Shown: piece by piece, positions 1-9,669 of the stretch
Layout: the number at the start of each line of letters is the position of its first letter
Numbering within the stretch: the first letter of the stretch is position 1
Assembly (NCBI GenBank): GCA_011319805.1
Contig: SJRY01000234.1
Coordinates: forward strand, 248,001 to 312,000
Length of the DNA: 64,000 bases
Direction: 5' to 3'
Source of the DNA: Macrocybe gigantea
Lineage: Eukaryota > Basidiomycota > Agaricomycetes > Agaricales > Callistosporiaceae
Notes under the pieces: model-generated
Databases searched by the model: none
Told to the model about the DNA's origin: nothing
What the model saw: only the letters and a program-made list of their open reading frames with translations
Program-made: the position numbers and the translations under genes

Positions 1-992
1 GCCAAACTGCACGAAATGTGTTAACAGCAGCGAACCCTAACGAAACACCATACCTCATCCGCGAGACGTTGGAGCGTTCTCAGGAACCTTCCTAAGTGAT
101 TCTGGCGCGTCGAAAGTTCACCACGTCCGTTGAAATCAGTTCGATACAGGGCAGTACAAGAGTCGACAATGAGCAAGCAGAACCTACATCCAGATAATTT
201 TGATTTTTTAGCGCGTTACTATGTGGATCTTGCTTACCTTGACTCCGACATGAGTGCACTGGCGCTAGTGAGAAGAGCATTTTGATGGTCGGCATTATAT
301 GCTCTCGCATATGCGACATTGTCGAGGACTTCTTCGCCATTGAGTCCATACCTTTCCGCCACAGCAAGAAGTCTGACGGGGCGGAAGGTGCCTTCTGTGT
401 CGATGTACAAGCATTTCCCTTCGCCACCTCCCATGCTTACGGGAAGTTGGCATGTAACGGCGAGTGTATGGCAGAGCTGAGATTTTCCGGTCCTGAACTC
501 GCCAAACAGCTCGGTGATGGCCCCGGTCTCGATACCACCTTGAAAGAGTCCATGAGCATATAGGTTAGCGTGTAGTGCATGTAACCTTCGACAAACCCCC
601 TAGAAGCGCGTCGAGCTGTTTTGAACCAGTGGTAATATGAACAAGCTCTGATCGACGCGCGTGTACTTCTGTTGCGCTCTGAAAACCAAGGGGTACGATC
701 TTCTGGGCTGAGCGCGTTGTTACTCGTGGTCGACCACTGATCGTCCAAGCGGCTCACCTTCAGCCAATATCTTGTCCGCTTTCTGATCAGATATTCCCTT
801 GATCGTCAACAAGAATTTCTTCGGTGTGAACGCTACCGCTTCCACAGTGTTTAAGCCAGCCTCGGCAAGCTTTTTAATGTCGTTGGGATGTATTCCTGCT
901 TCCTGAAGCTTGTGAACAAGAAGAGGACCTGAAAATTGGTACTCGTCTTCGCCTTCTGGTTGCTGTGAGCCACTAGGACTTTGTTGAGACAT
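1..992 (-). CDS. RAD51: RAD51 recombinase, 3' part cut off by window edge
   Basis: Strand-exchange ATPase that forms the presynaptic filament on single-stranded DNA in homologous recombination. The start is the ATG at 992. The first exon carries the acidic N-terminus and the helix-hairpin-helix domain ([19 protein letters not shown], then [14 protein letters not shown]). Later exons give the Walker A motif GEFRTGKSQ, the segment [13 protein letters not shown], and Walker B LLIVDS, followed by the conserved [18 protein letters not shown] just before a GTATGG donor near position 50. At least four short introns interrupt it. The C-terminal end of the ATPase core lies beyond position 1, so this is an edge truncation and not a broken gene. 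It lies 93 bp from the convergence-free neighbour MRPL4, which is on the same strand. Confidence 0.95.
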
Positions 993-1085
993 GATGTGTT
1001 GACAGAAACGTGGTCGCCATCAATGACTGACGCGTTCGCATTGCAAGTCACGTGGACGTGATTAACTCTAATCTGTGTAATAAAA

Positions 1086-2034
1086 TTATACTGTATCATG
1101 GACTTGGTCGACCAAAGGAATAGGGACCAGAGGAACATCTTTCTTCAAAGTCCGTTCGAAATAATCCACCGCCTTCAAGTCCAAAACAACTCGCTGCCAC
1201 TTCAACAATTCATAAACGTTCAGTCGATCTGTTGTAGTCAGCTTCACCATCGGAATATTAGCAATCGCTCGCTCCAAGCCGACAGGTGGCTTCTCCTCCC
1301 CAGTGACGAAAAGAGTTTTCCGCCATCCGAGCTGATCAATCCTCTGCGCCAGATGCTTTGTCTTGGCATTCGGCCATGCGAGACTCGGCACCACACCAAA
1401 CTTGCCTTCCTTCAGCTTTACGCTGAGGACAACCCGCATACCCATTTGGATGACCTTGCGTGGCAGCTTCGTACTGAAATCGCGAGGTTTTGGTCCAAAG
1501 GCGACACCACCACCGACGAGCATTGGACTCTGTGCATCGCCGAGACGAGCCATGCCAGAGCCTTTCTGCCGTCGAATCTTTCTACCGGATCCGCGGACTT
1601 CTCCTCGCGTCTTGGTGTTGGCAGATCCTTGTCGAAGAGAGTCTAGATAATGAACAACACAGAGGTGCAGGATATCCCGTCGGATGGGATGGCGAAAGAC
1701 CGTCGGATCCAGTACAACAACGTTATCCTTTGCCGAGGGGTCACCCCCGCAGCGTTTGAGGGGTTCCGAGAGTTGAACATAAAGGGGTTCAAGAATAGGT
1801 GTCACTGACAAAGTAATTTAATCAGGAGTCGGGAAAGGCAGAACATGACATACCGTTTTGCGATGGGGGTGGATGGGAGATGACGGAACGAGCAACGCCG
1901 GACGCAGGACGTTTAGATGAAGGTAAAGAAGTGGTTCGAAAGATCGACCATAATGGCTGTAAAAGTTGCTTTAGTTCGAGCTCCCTGTTGGGAATTTAGC
2001 AACAACTTGCCCTAGCGACTGCAGTTCTGAACAT
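1086..2034 (-). CDS. MRPL4: Mitochondrial large-subunit ribosomal protein L4 (uL4m)
   Basis: Component of the mitochondrial 54S/large ribosomal subunit. Exon 3 (1086-1804) holds the L4/L1e domain, including TKTRGEVRGSGRKIRRQKGSG and GGGVAFGPKPRDF, typical of uL4. I place the start at 2034 because it gives a basic, Arg/Ser-rich presequence (MFRTAVARPLWSIFRTTS) suited to mitochondrial import. That model needs a first intron with a GC donor: exon 1 is 1-8 (2011-2034), the donor is GCAAGT (2005-2010, minus strand) and the acceptor is CAG at 1957-1959. Without this intron the frame hits TAA at codon 13. Exon 2 is 1854-1956 and ends at a GTATGT donor. The body of the gene is sure; the presequence exon is inferred. 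Confidence 0.88.
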
Positions 2035-2284
2035 GGCTGGCAGTTAAAGACTTAGGTAAGCAAGGTTTGTTGAACGCAGAAAAGCTGACTCAGCAGTTTC
2101 TGCTGTCGGCAATTCCCGAAAGAACTGGGTAGTCTTCTCAAGCCACTTGGTCTTGCGGTCACAAACGACAAGCAACTTTTGGCCGCCGCCGGGATCGACG
2201 ACTACAAGGTGAGTCCAATCATTGTATGCTATCCAAAGGTGTTTCTCAGTCATCTTAGAACTGCCGGCCACTTATACTCGCAAG
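2035..2284. promoter_or_regulatory. Divergent promoter region MRPL4 / RPS16
   Basis: About 250 bp separate the start codons of two divergently transcribed ribosomal protein genes, one mitochondrial and one cytosolic. A minus-strand open frame crosses it but has no recognisable similarity and looks like chance. I see no clear TATA box. Shared control of the two ribosomal genes is an inference from position only. Confidence 0.4.
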
Positions 2285-2830
2285 ATGGCATCCACAAAGG
2301 CCGTTCAAACATTTGGGAAAAAGAAGGTATTGCATCGTTCGACCAACGATAACGCTTCATACCTCTGACGTTACGCCAGACCGCCACTGCGGTAGCTCAT
2401 GCAAAAGAGGGACGAGGGCTCATTCGGATAAACGGATCCCCCATCAACCTCGTCCAACCGGAGATCCTCCGTTTCAAAGTTTACGAACCTGTCCTTGTTG
2501 CTGGCGAGGAATCGTTTTCCCCTCTGGATATTCGGGTCAGGGTGAAGGGTGGAGGACACACCTCTCAAATCTATGCCATTCGTCAGGCCATCGCTAAGGC
2601 TCTCGTCGCATACTATGCCAAGTATGTCGATGCGTACAGTGCAATGGAATTGAAGAAGAAGTTGGTCGCCTACGACCGAACGCTGTTGATTGCAGATCCG
2701 AGACGGATGGAACCCAAGAAGTTCGGGGGTGCTGGTGCTCGTGCACGGAGACAAAAGAGGTAAGTTGCCATTCTTACCAATCCCCTTCGTTGTGCTCACA
2801 GTTTGCTTGTTGTTTTTCAGTTACCGTTAG
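2285..2830 (+). CDS. RPS16: 40S ribosomal protein S16 (uS9)
   Basis: Small-subunit protein of the cytosolic ribosome. Three exons: 2285-2326, 2380-2759 and a 10-nt last exon 2821-2830. The protein reads [14 protein letters not shown], then [21 protein letters not shown], and ends in the family's ARARRQKSYR, whose last codons (S-Y-R-stop) come from the short terminal exon after a GTAAGT donor. The full length of about 143 residues and the near-complete identity to fungal and animal S16 make this certain. The start ATG is the only one that yields the conserved N-terminus. Confidence 0.97.
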
Positions 2831-3108
2831 TTACTCACTGTTCTACGTATTTTGCATCGTCTTGTCCTATTATCTTCATCATACATGCCTGTATGCAAAA
2901 TATTATGCCAACGACACTGAAAAATTACGCTTTGCTTGCATTTGGTCCAATTTCGAAAAGTCATTATCTACCTTCCTGAGATGTCACAGTGGAGAATCTT
3001 CTATTCTTGTAGTTCAACATTTTCTAAACTCAAAGACAGCAACTGCTCGGTCACGTGTTTCACCACCTGTATGGTGCTTCCAAACTCCAAACTGCCATCA
3101 CAGTATTC

Positions 3109-5648
3109 ATGACAACTTTACCCTCTTCGCAGGCTCTTGAACCTCTGCCCGCGATTTTCAAACACTCAGATGGGTCTGTTTGGCGCATCTTCGTGGAGGC
3201 TGCAGGGATAATGTCACGACCAAAACTGGTGAGGAGTTTAAAAGTGAGTGTCTCTGTAATGGTCTTCTTTTCCTTTCCGTGATCTCATTTTGTATGCATT
3301 GAAGAATGCTGGCGCTGAGGTTTACTCCGATCCAAAACTCGCGCAAATCATTCTGGTTGATCCCTCAACTAGCCAAGGAAAATTGTTCATCAGAGATTGG
3401 GGGAGCGACCAGAATAAGGTTGTCTTGGACTATATCTGGGTTCAGAAATGCATCTCTGAGCAGCGCGTTTTGGACGAGAGCGATGACTGGGGAGGATGCT
3501 TAACGCGAGATGATGGTTTACCGATCATGGAAGATTGGGACGAGGAGATTCTGAAGTCAGTTTCTGTGCTGAAATTAACGCCACATTTGCTGATTATTCG
3601 ATTCGCAAGAAGTCCTTTACCTACTCCTCGAATCACACCGGTAGGGACTCTCCCGATGATAGATCGTTCTTCGGCAAGCGACAAAAGCTGTCCATCAAGT
3701 TCAACAAAACTTGTCCATGCGACTTCGAATGAGGGCCCTGACACCCCTACATGTATATTGTCCGAGTCCCCGTCATCGATGCTCAATAGTCTCGAGTGTA
3801 ATTCGGGCTTGCCCCTTCCTGTTCAAGGGACTCAGCCCACGCCATCGCAATCTCACCCTGTTTTCACCGCCCAAACACAATCTGCATTGGGGCCCTATCG
3901 TGCTTTCCCTCCAATGACAAATGTAGCACCGTTTCCGTCGCAGCCTAGCCCATCCGCATTTCATGATCCGTCACAATTTCTGGTGAACTTGATGGCCCCG
4001 CAAGCCAACACTCTGCTTGGTCCTCACTACGAGGCCTTTTCCTTGGCCCTCATGGATGCCATGAAATCCCACATGATGACGATGAACTCCTTTCCGCCCT
4101 CCGACAACTTAGATGAACCTCGTTTGAATTTGCCTAGCCCAAATTTGTCCCAAGGAATAACGGAGACTCCACCTCCTATGAGCACCTTGGTTACCGACAC
4201 CGTGTGCAGCCGTTCACCACGTAGCCTTCCAGATGCCTATTCCGAAACTAGGACTTCTCCTTCTCCAGCAACTATTGAAGGAAAACGTCGGAGATATTCG
4301 AAAGGTTCCGAGCACAGTGATCAAAGTGAGAAAACACTTTCATACACATCTCCGCACCTGCACAATTCTTTGCCTTGCGCTTCTACAGTTTCTCAGCCTC
4401 AGCAATTGCACCTGTTGTTCAGAGATGAAAGCGGAAATGCATTGACTTTCTTTGTTCAAATCGACCTACATAACCGGTTTTCTGTGGTCAACGCAATCAA
4501 GGTTGGTCGAAACAATGTACACTTTGCAAGAGAATATTGAGGAGTTTTTCTAACTTTTTCAGAAAAATGGAGGCATGATTCTAAATGATCACACTTCTGC
4601 CGATTATACCATCTTGTACTCTCGATCAAAGGCCTTTCCCAATCTGTTGAGATCGACAGCAGAAGCCGGAAAATTAGCCATCAGCGCGGCATTCGTACAT
4701 GACTCTATTGCACAGAACACGGTACTTGACCCAACAAGCTATGCCTTCGAGGTGTCTGCCGAACAAAAGGGCAAAAAGAAGAGGACATCGCTGGCCCGAG
4801 ATGAGCACCCGGCTGAGGTGCAAGAAGTCCAGGAGAGGCGCCGTAAGCGCCGTAGGAGCATTCCTGAAACAGGGAGCCATGTGGATGCGCCACCAGCTGA
4901 TGCACGCCTACGCTCGCCTACCCCTCCAGCAGAGACCACTCGAACGGAGCGTAAGGGGCGCGGCTACTTGTTCTCAGAGCATGAACGGGAGTACGCTCTT
5001 CGTTACGTCGATGTTCTACTTGGGAGAGATCATCAAACCTCGTTGACCGCAATCGCACAACGCTTGTACAAGAAGGTGAAGTCACGGACTTTCATCACGC
5101 TAAAGTACTAAACGTTTGAATAGATGAACCATCATAGCGCTGCCTCCTGGAGAGCTCATTTATTTCAAACGCTTGGAGACGAGGTCGCGATTATTCGAAA
5201 GAGAAGAAGCATAGCCCACAGGAAATCGCTTGCGATGCATGGGCCGTCAGGCGAATCATCAAGCGGATCTGGTGGACTTGTTGGTAAAGCATTTGCCGAG
5301 GAACATGAAGAACAATTGACTCAAGATCTCTTCGGGAACGAAGAGGTCAGAACCAAGGACCCTCTGGAATTGGACATGCAGCGAATTTCGAACTTTTTCG
5401 CGTTCGAGGGTGGAGATCAGGACAATGAGGATGAAGCCGCAGTATGGGCTGCGTTGACCGCTCGAGTAAGCACATATCTCCTTCGCTTCGTGACATGAAG
5501 CTTACTTTAGCATCAGACTGCATGCCGCACAACGGGAAGCTGGGAAGCTTTCTACAATGAACATCATGTGGAAGTTCAGAGAAGGTATCAGGAACTTTTG
5601 CATAGCACTGAAGATGCCGTGGATATGACAGCAGCAACTCAGTCGTAA
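3109..5648 (+). CDS. RAP1: Rap1-like telomere protein: two BRCT-like modules plus Rap1-type Myb domain
   Basis: Predicted shelterin/telomere component of about 774 residues in five exons (3109-3243, 3305-4501, 4563-5075, 5124-5465, 5511-5648). Residues about 15-108 form a BRCT domain ([17 protein letters not shown] ... [12 protein letters not shown]). A long Ser/Pro/Thr-rich linker follows. Residues about 412-505 look like a second BRCT-like fold ([20 protein letters not shown] ... [10 protein letters not shown]). Residues about 575-640 match the Rap1 Myb domain: [20 protein letters not shown], then IAQRLYKK joined across an intron to [17 protein letters not shown] cannot see a clear C-terminal RCT domain. 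The last acceptor may be 6 nt further on without changing frame. Rap1 is the best fit because the BRCT-linker-Myb order is diagnostic; DNA binding or TRF binding cannot be told apart here. Confidence 0.8.
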
Positions 5649-5750
5649 CTTCTTGTAACCTCGAAGTGTCCGTTGCGTAGCGTACATTATGTATATATCA
5701 TCCAGCCCATTCGGTCTAGATTAGCATCTCCTCTAATATCATGTAATGCA

Positions 5751-6346
5751 TCAGGCAGTAGAATCTACCTTTACAAGCGGTTTTATTGGTTGTTTGAAAA
5801 ACTTTTTGCGCTTCTCTTCCCAGCTCGCGCCACGTTCTCCAGCAAGCTGTCCAGAATAATCGAATGCTCCCATTGCAGCTCCGAGGACAGCGCATGACCC
5901 AAGAGCCATTGGAATTGAACGAGCTAAAATGTGGAATTAGCGAGTGAGTCGTTGAGAGACTGACCAAGTGGAAGGCGCACCCCGGACACCAGCCAAGAAT
6001 CCAGCTGCACAGGCGCCGGCTGCGCCGTTGACGGCATCGTCCTTTCGTCGTTGGTTGGCCACAAACGACTCGGTAAAGGCAAAAGTTGCACCCATCGCGG
6101 CTACGAGAGTCAATCTGTCGGTAAATGGTCTTGTGCGCGTCGGATGCCGCACGCACCGAAGAATCCGATTGTCCCGCCAGTCCGTGTTACGAAGCCCATA
6201 GCACCATGGGAATGGTTCGACAAAGCATTTTGGATGGCAGAGACAAACGCCCCAACGGCACCGGCCTGAAGGCCAATAAGCGATGCATATTTGATTGACG
6301 GCTTTGGTTCGTAGGAGGGCACGTCGGCGGAGGGAGAATCAGGCAT
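5751..6346 (-). CDS. NDUFA11: Mitochondrial complex I accessory subunit NDUFA11 / B14.7 (Tim17/22-like fold)
   Basis: Membrane-arm accessory subunit of NADH:ubiquinone oxidoreductase. Three exons (6157-6346, 5981-6100, 5751-5923) join in frame to about 160 residues. Hydrophobic Gly/Ala-rich helices (SLIGLQAGAVGAFVSAIQNAL, AAMGATFAFTESFVANQRRK, NGAAGACAAGFLAGVR, MALGSCAVLGAAMGAFDYSG) give the four-helix pattern of the Tim17/Tim22/B14.7 family. The acceptor at 6101-6104 is chosen because the alternative 18 nt upstream runs into a stop. The start codon lies only 61 bp from the start of the divergent EED-like gene, so both share one very small promoter. Confidence 0.85.
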
Positions 6347-6407
6347 GGTGGTGGTGCTGAGGTTTGCGCAAAGTCCCGATTTCCAAATTTGGTGTTTCTG
6401 TTGAGCC
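6347..6407. promoter_or_regulatory. 61-bp spacer between divergent start codons (NDUFA11 / EED-like)
   Basis: Only 61 bp lie between the two ATG codons. Both 5' untranslated regions and the core promoters must overlap each other or extend into the opposite gene. No TATA-like element is visible in the spacer. Confidence 0.6.
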
Positions 6408-8412
6408 ATGTCTGTGCCCTGGTACAAGGACTACACTGCGCCCCATCCTTTTGTTCTTTCCAAGACCATCACAGTACGACCTTTCTGCCATTTCTCCAGT
6501 TTATTATCTACGTATCCTCCTCTGTAGTCGGATGATCAGGACGCAGCCGCGTTTCGCGCCATTTCCTTCTTCCCATGGACCACCGCGTCACTCAGGACAC
6601 TTTGGAACGGCAACGTGTACTCTCCCGACATGGAGACAGCATGGAAGCAGATGATTTCCGAATACCATGATGCTGTCGCGGTTGCAAGCGCCCGCAGCGT
6701 AGTTGTCTTCTTCATCTGCCGCAACAGACCGCCCATTTCCATCATGATACCATCGGTGCGTCTTCAGCAGGGTCTCAACCATTCATGGTGCGAAGTGAAG
6801 ACCGCAGGAGAATAAAAGCGATCTTAGAGCCCTCCCAACTGATCATATCCGCGTTGCTTGGGCGCTGAAGCCCAACGCCCCGCTTGAACCACTCCTGATC
6901 TTTTCTGATTTAAACTGGCTGTATGTGTACAACATCGAGCGGAAAGGGACAGCGAGCTATCTACGTGGACATGGTGGTGTGAGCGTGCCCACAGCTGTTG
7001 TATCAACGCTTCCATTTAGTCCTTAACCCGCAGGCTATAACCTCGATTGCCGTCCATCCCACGATGGTGAACCTGTTTTGCACAACATCCCGAGATCACT
7101 CAACAAGAATATACGACCTCACTTTGGAAGTAAAGAACAATCTACTGTTGAATCCACCCTGGCCCCCTGGCTCGTCGTACAGTGAGGCTGGTCCGGCTCA
7201 TGGCTTGCACATGACGGAAGGTGAAGGCTCTGGGGACGGTCGATGTATCATAATCTTGCTTGGAGGTCAATCTGGGGGTCACCAAGCAGCTGTGCTCGGG
7301 GCAGTATGTGGAACATTGTAAGGTCCATTCCGTTCTCTTACGTCATGCAACCACAGGCCTTTCACCCCCAGCTTCCCTTGATAGCCACATGCGGTGTGAG
7401 TATCTACTAAACAGCTTTTGAACCAGTCTGCATAATTTTATTCCCGAGTCTCAGCTTGACCGCGAAGTGAAGATCTGGTTCGTGCCGAAGGCCTCAGACT
7501 GCACTCTTACTCGCGAAGATAAACCACTATTCAGCAGTGGAAGGATACATAAAGCCCGCGTACTCCATGTGGCTTGGTCCGTGTCTGTGCTTCTGCGACG
7601 TTCGATGTGCTCAGTGAGCCTCAGGTTACATCACGATCTTATATTAACACATGGGGCCCCAGCTCTGATGCGAAAATATGTCGATCAATCCGAATTAAAA
7701 GAAACGTTCACCGAGCCCGGGACTTTGGCCGTCTGGCAATGGTTGGGAATCAATCGATTTTTTCCACCGAGCAGAGGAGAGGACATGCAGGATGTCCTTC
7801 GTGGCTGTGCCTCTGCAAGTTGTGATTCGTTGCTTCGACGTGTGACCAGAACTAAGCCCTGATTTCTATACATAGGATTATCACGAAAGTGGTAAGCGAC
7901 AGCCCTCTTCACCATGAAGTGACCGGCCCAACTGAGCATAGATGTTTTCAGCTTCGTTCAAAATCATCTCGAGCGTGACCTTAACCAAGGTTGCACAGCA
8001 TGTTACTCCGGATATGCACATTTATCAATCTCGTGTGCATGATCCGGTAGTTTTGCTCGTATATCCCTCGTCAACAAGAATTTTCTTGTTCAACGTTACC
8101 CATCTCCAACCACGCAAGCCGCCGTTGTTTCCCTTTGACATCGCGGAATTGACTGAGCCAGCTGAGCGATTGCGTCTTACTGATGATGATGACGTCCTGC
8201 CCAACGAGGCACAGACCACGAACCGAAGTATTGTCGAGGGTGTCCTACGCTGGTACATTGCGATACCCCAAACGTCGTCCAGTAATGAGAAACCTGAAGG
8301 GCTGATGGCATGCGCAATGGGTATGGGTGGCAAAGTTGTCATTGGCGTAGGTAGCAAGGGAGGGGTGTGGATCTGGCAGCAAAAACAAGTGATGGGTCTT
8401 CCAATGTCCTAA
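6408..8412 (+). CDS. EED: EED/ESC-like WD40 protein, probable PRC2 subunit
   Basis: WD40 propeller of the Polycomb repressive complex 2 EED family, which supports EZH2-type H3K27 methylation. Evidence: FFPW near the N-terminus, RVAWALKP and LYVYNIERKGTASYLRGHGG, AITSIAVHPTMVNLFCTTSRD (a WD blade ending HSTRIYDL), NPPWPPGSS, GGQSGGHQAAVLGA, FHPQLPLIATCGLDREVKIW, GTLAVWQWLGINRFFPP, and RGCASDYHESASFKIISSV. The introns at 6474, 6757, 6983, 7309, 7395 and 7577 splice in frame. Intron 7577-7624 is 48 nt and free of stops, so its retention would not break the frame. The intron starting at 7815 uses a GCAAGT donor. Assignment to EED rests on blade order and the W+WL..+RFFPP segment; another WD40 family is less likely. 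Confidence 0.7.
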
Positions 8413-8655
8413 CGCAATCGCGGCGAGAGTTACGATGAAATTATTGCACTCAATAGTGTGTTCTGCCAATCCTCATGATAATAATAAAAGTGGTAAAAAC
8501 GAGCACAGTACACAGTGATCTACGAAATTATATCAGATTGGATGCCAGCCAACGCAGAGTTGAACGAGATGCCCTGAGGGGCTATTGAAAACGATTCGTC
8601 TGATCAGTGGTGGAGCACGAGCCGTAATCTGGCTTCCACTCACTCAATACTTGGT

Positions 8656-9289
8656 TTAATAAGGCTCAATACGACCGTTTGGGGACTTCGTTGGGACCTC
8701 CGCGGGAATCTGGCGCTTCTGGTATGGCTCGATCCTGCCCTGGGGTGATTTGGTTGGGACCTCTGCAGGAATCTGACGCTTTTCGTATGGTTCAATCCTG
8801 CCCTGGGGAGATTTGGTCGGGACTTCCGCAGGAATCTGGCGCTTCTCATATGGCTCGATTTTTCCCTGAGGAGATTTGGTCGGAACTTCTGCGGGGATCT
8901 GGCGCTTGGAGTAAGGTTCGATCCGGCCATTGGGTGATTTGGTAGGGACTTCAGCGGGAATCTGACGTTTAGCATAAGGTTCAATCTTGCCATTGGGTGA
9001 TTTCGTTGCGACCTCCGCCGGAATCTGACGCTTTGCATAAGGCTCTATCCTCCCAGTCGGAGACTTGGTTGGAATTTCCGCAGGAATTTGCCTCTTCACA
9101 TAAATAGGTATAGTGTTCAAGGGAGCAACGGGGCGATTTGTGATGGCGCGCTGAATGCCAAGTCAAAAATGCGGGCAGTGATGCAACTTTTATACTACTC
9201 ACCCTGAGTGGCAGAGGCAAAGGCGTGGCAAAAACCTGGCCAGCGACGAGCAGAACAAATGCAGCGAGACCAAAAGCGCGCGCAAACAT
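8656..9289 (-). CDS. Secreted Kex2-processed repeat precursor (KEP-type), seven 21-residue units
   Basis: Precursor of 193 residues in two exons (9203-9289 and 8656-9150). Residues 1-21 form a signal peptide (MFARAFGLAAFVLLVAGQVFA). After a short pro-region ending in YVKR come seven tandem units, each beginning QIPAEVPTKSP and ending IEPYxKR with x = A, S, E or Q; the last unit stops right after the Tyr. The Lys-Arg at every border is the classic Kex2 site, so secretion would release seven peptides of about 18-19 residues, each with an N-terminal Gln that can cyclise to pyroglutamate. Variation between units is limited to V/I, P/A, N/Q/T, R/K and the residue after Tyr. This architecture is known from fungal KEPs, Ustilago Rep1 repellents, pheromone precursors and dikaritin RiPPs. 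No UstYa/DUF3328 oxidase is adjacent. Function unknown. Confidence 0.85.
8659..9090 (-). repeat. Seven tandem coding repeats, 63-nt unit (last one 54 nt)
   Basis: Six full 63-nt copies and one 54-nt copy run without interruption and encode the peptide units of the Kex2-type precursor. The reading frame is kept in all copies and changes are mostly synonymous or conservative, so the array is under selection at the protein level and is probably kept uniform by unequal exchange or gene conversion. Confidence 0.9.
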
Positions 9290-9669
9290 GGTAGGATAGC
9301 TGAGGTAACGGAAAGCCTGCGAAACTGTGCAAAAGGAACGAAGGATGCGAAGGCGATCTAGCGCCCCTCGAAAACGAAAACAGGAAAAGCTGGGATATCA
9401 ACATGAGTATTGTCTAGCATTGCAGCGGAACGGGACGAGGGACCTACATCGGAAAGAAGGAAGGAAAGGCTAGGCACCCATTTGGACTTGGCCTAGTTTA
9501 TATAGAGGGCGACTGCTGACATTTCTGGCTGCGTTGCTTCGTGATCGTTGCCAGCAGCGACCGACAGACATGAAGAACTCGCTGAGGGTTTCCTGATCAG
9601 GAAATTTATCCTGACAGATCGTTACTGGTGCTCATGTGCACGTGATCGCCTGATATTTACCTCTTCACC
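9290..9669. promoter_or_regulatory. Divergent intergenic region with TATA box for the repeat precursor
   Basis: The 380-bp spacer lies between the repeat precursor (minus) and ESF1 (plus). On the minus strand CTATATAAAC (9496-9505) is a strong TATA box about 207 bp upstream of the precursor ATG. A strong TATA box is unusual among the housekeeping genes here and suits a highly or conditionally expressed secreted product. A possible 5'-UTR intron (GTAGGT donor near 9446, acceptor near 9330) is inferred. Nothing else is recognised. Confidence 0.55.

Noticed and set aside
2044..2271. Minus-strand open frame of 75 codons between MRPL4 and RPS16
   Set aside because: No recognisable motif, no partner exons, and it fills a divergent promoter region.
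8640..9038. Second minus-strand frame (132 codons) and a plus-strand frame (88 codons) over the repeat array
   Set aside because: Shadow frames of the 63-nt repeats; the signal peptide and Kex2 sites belong to one frame only.
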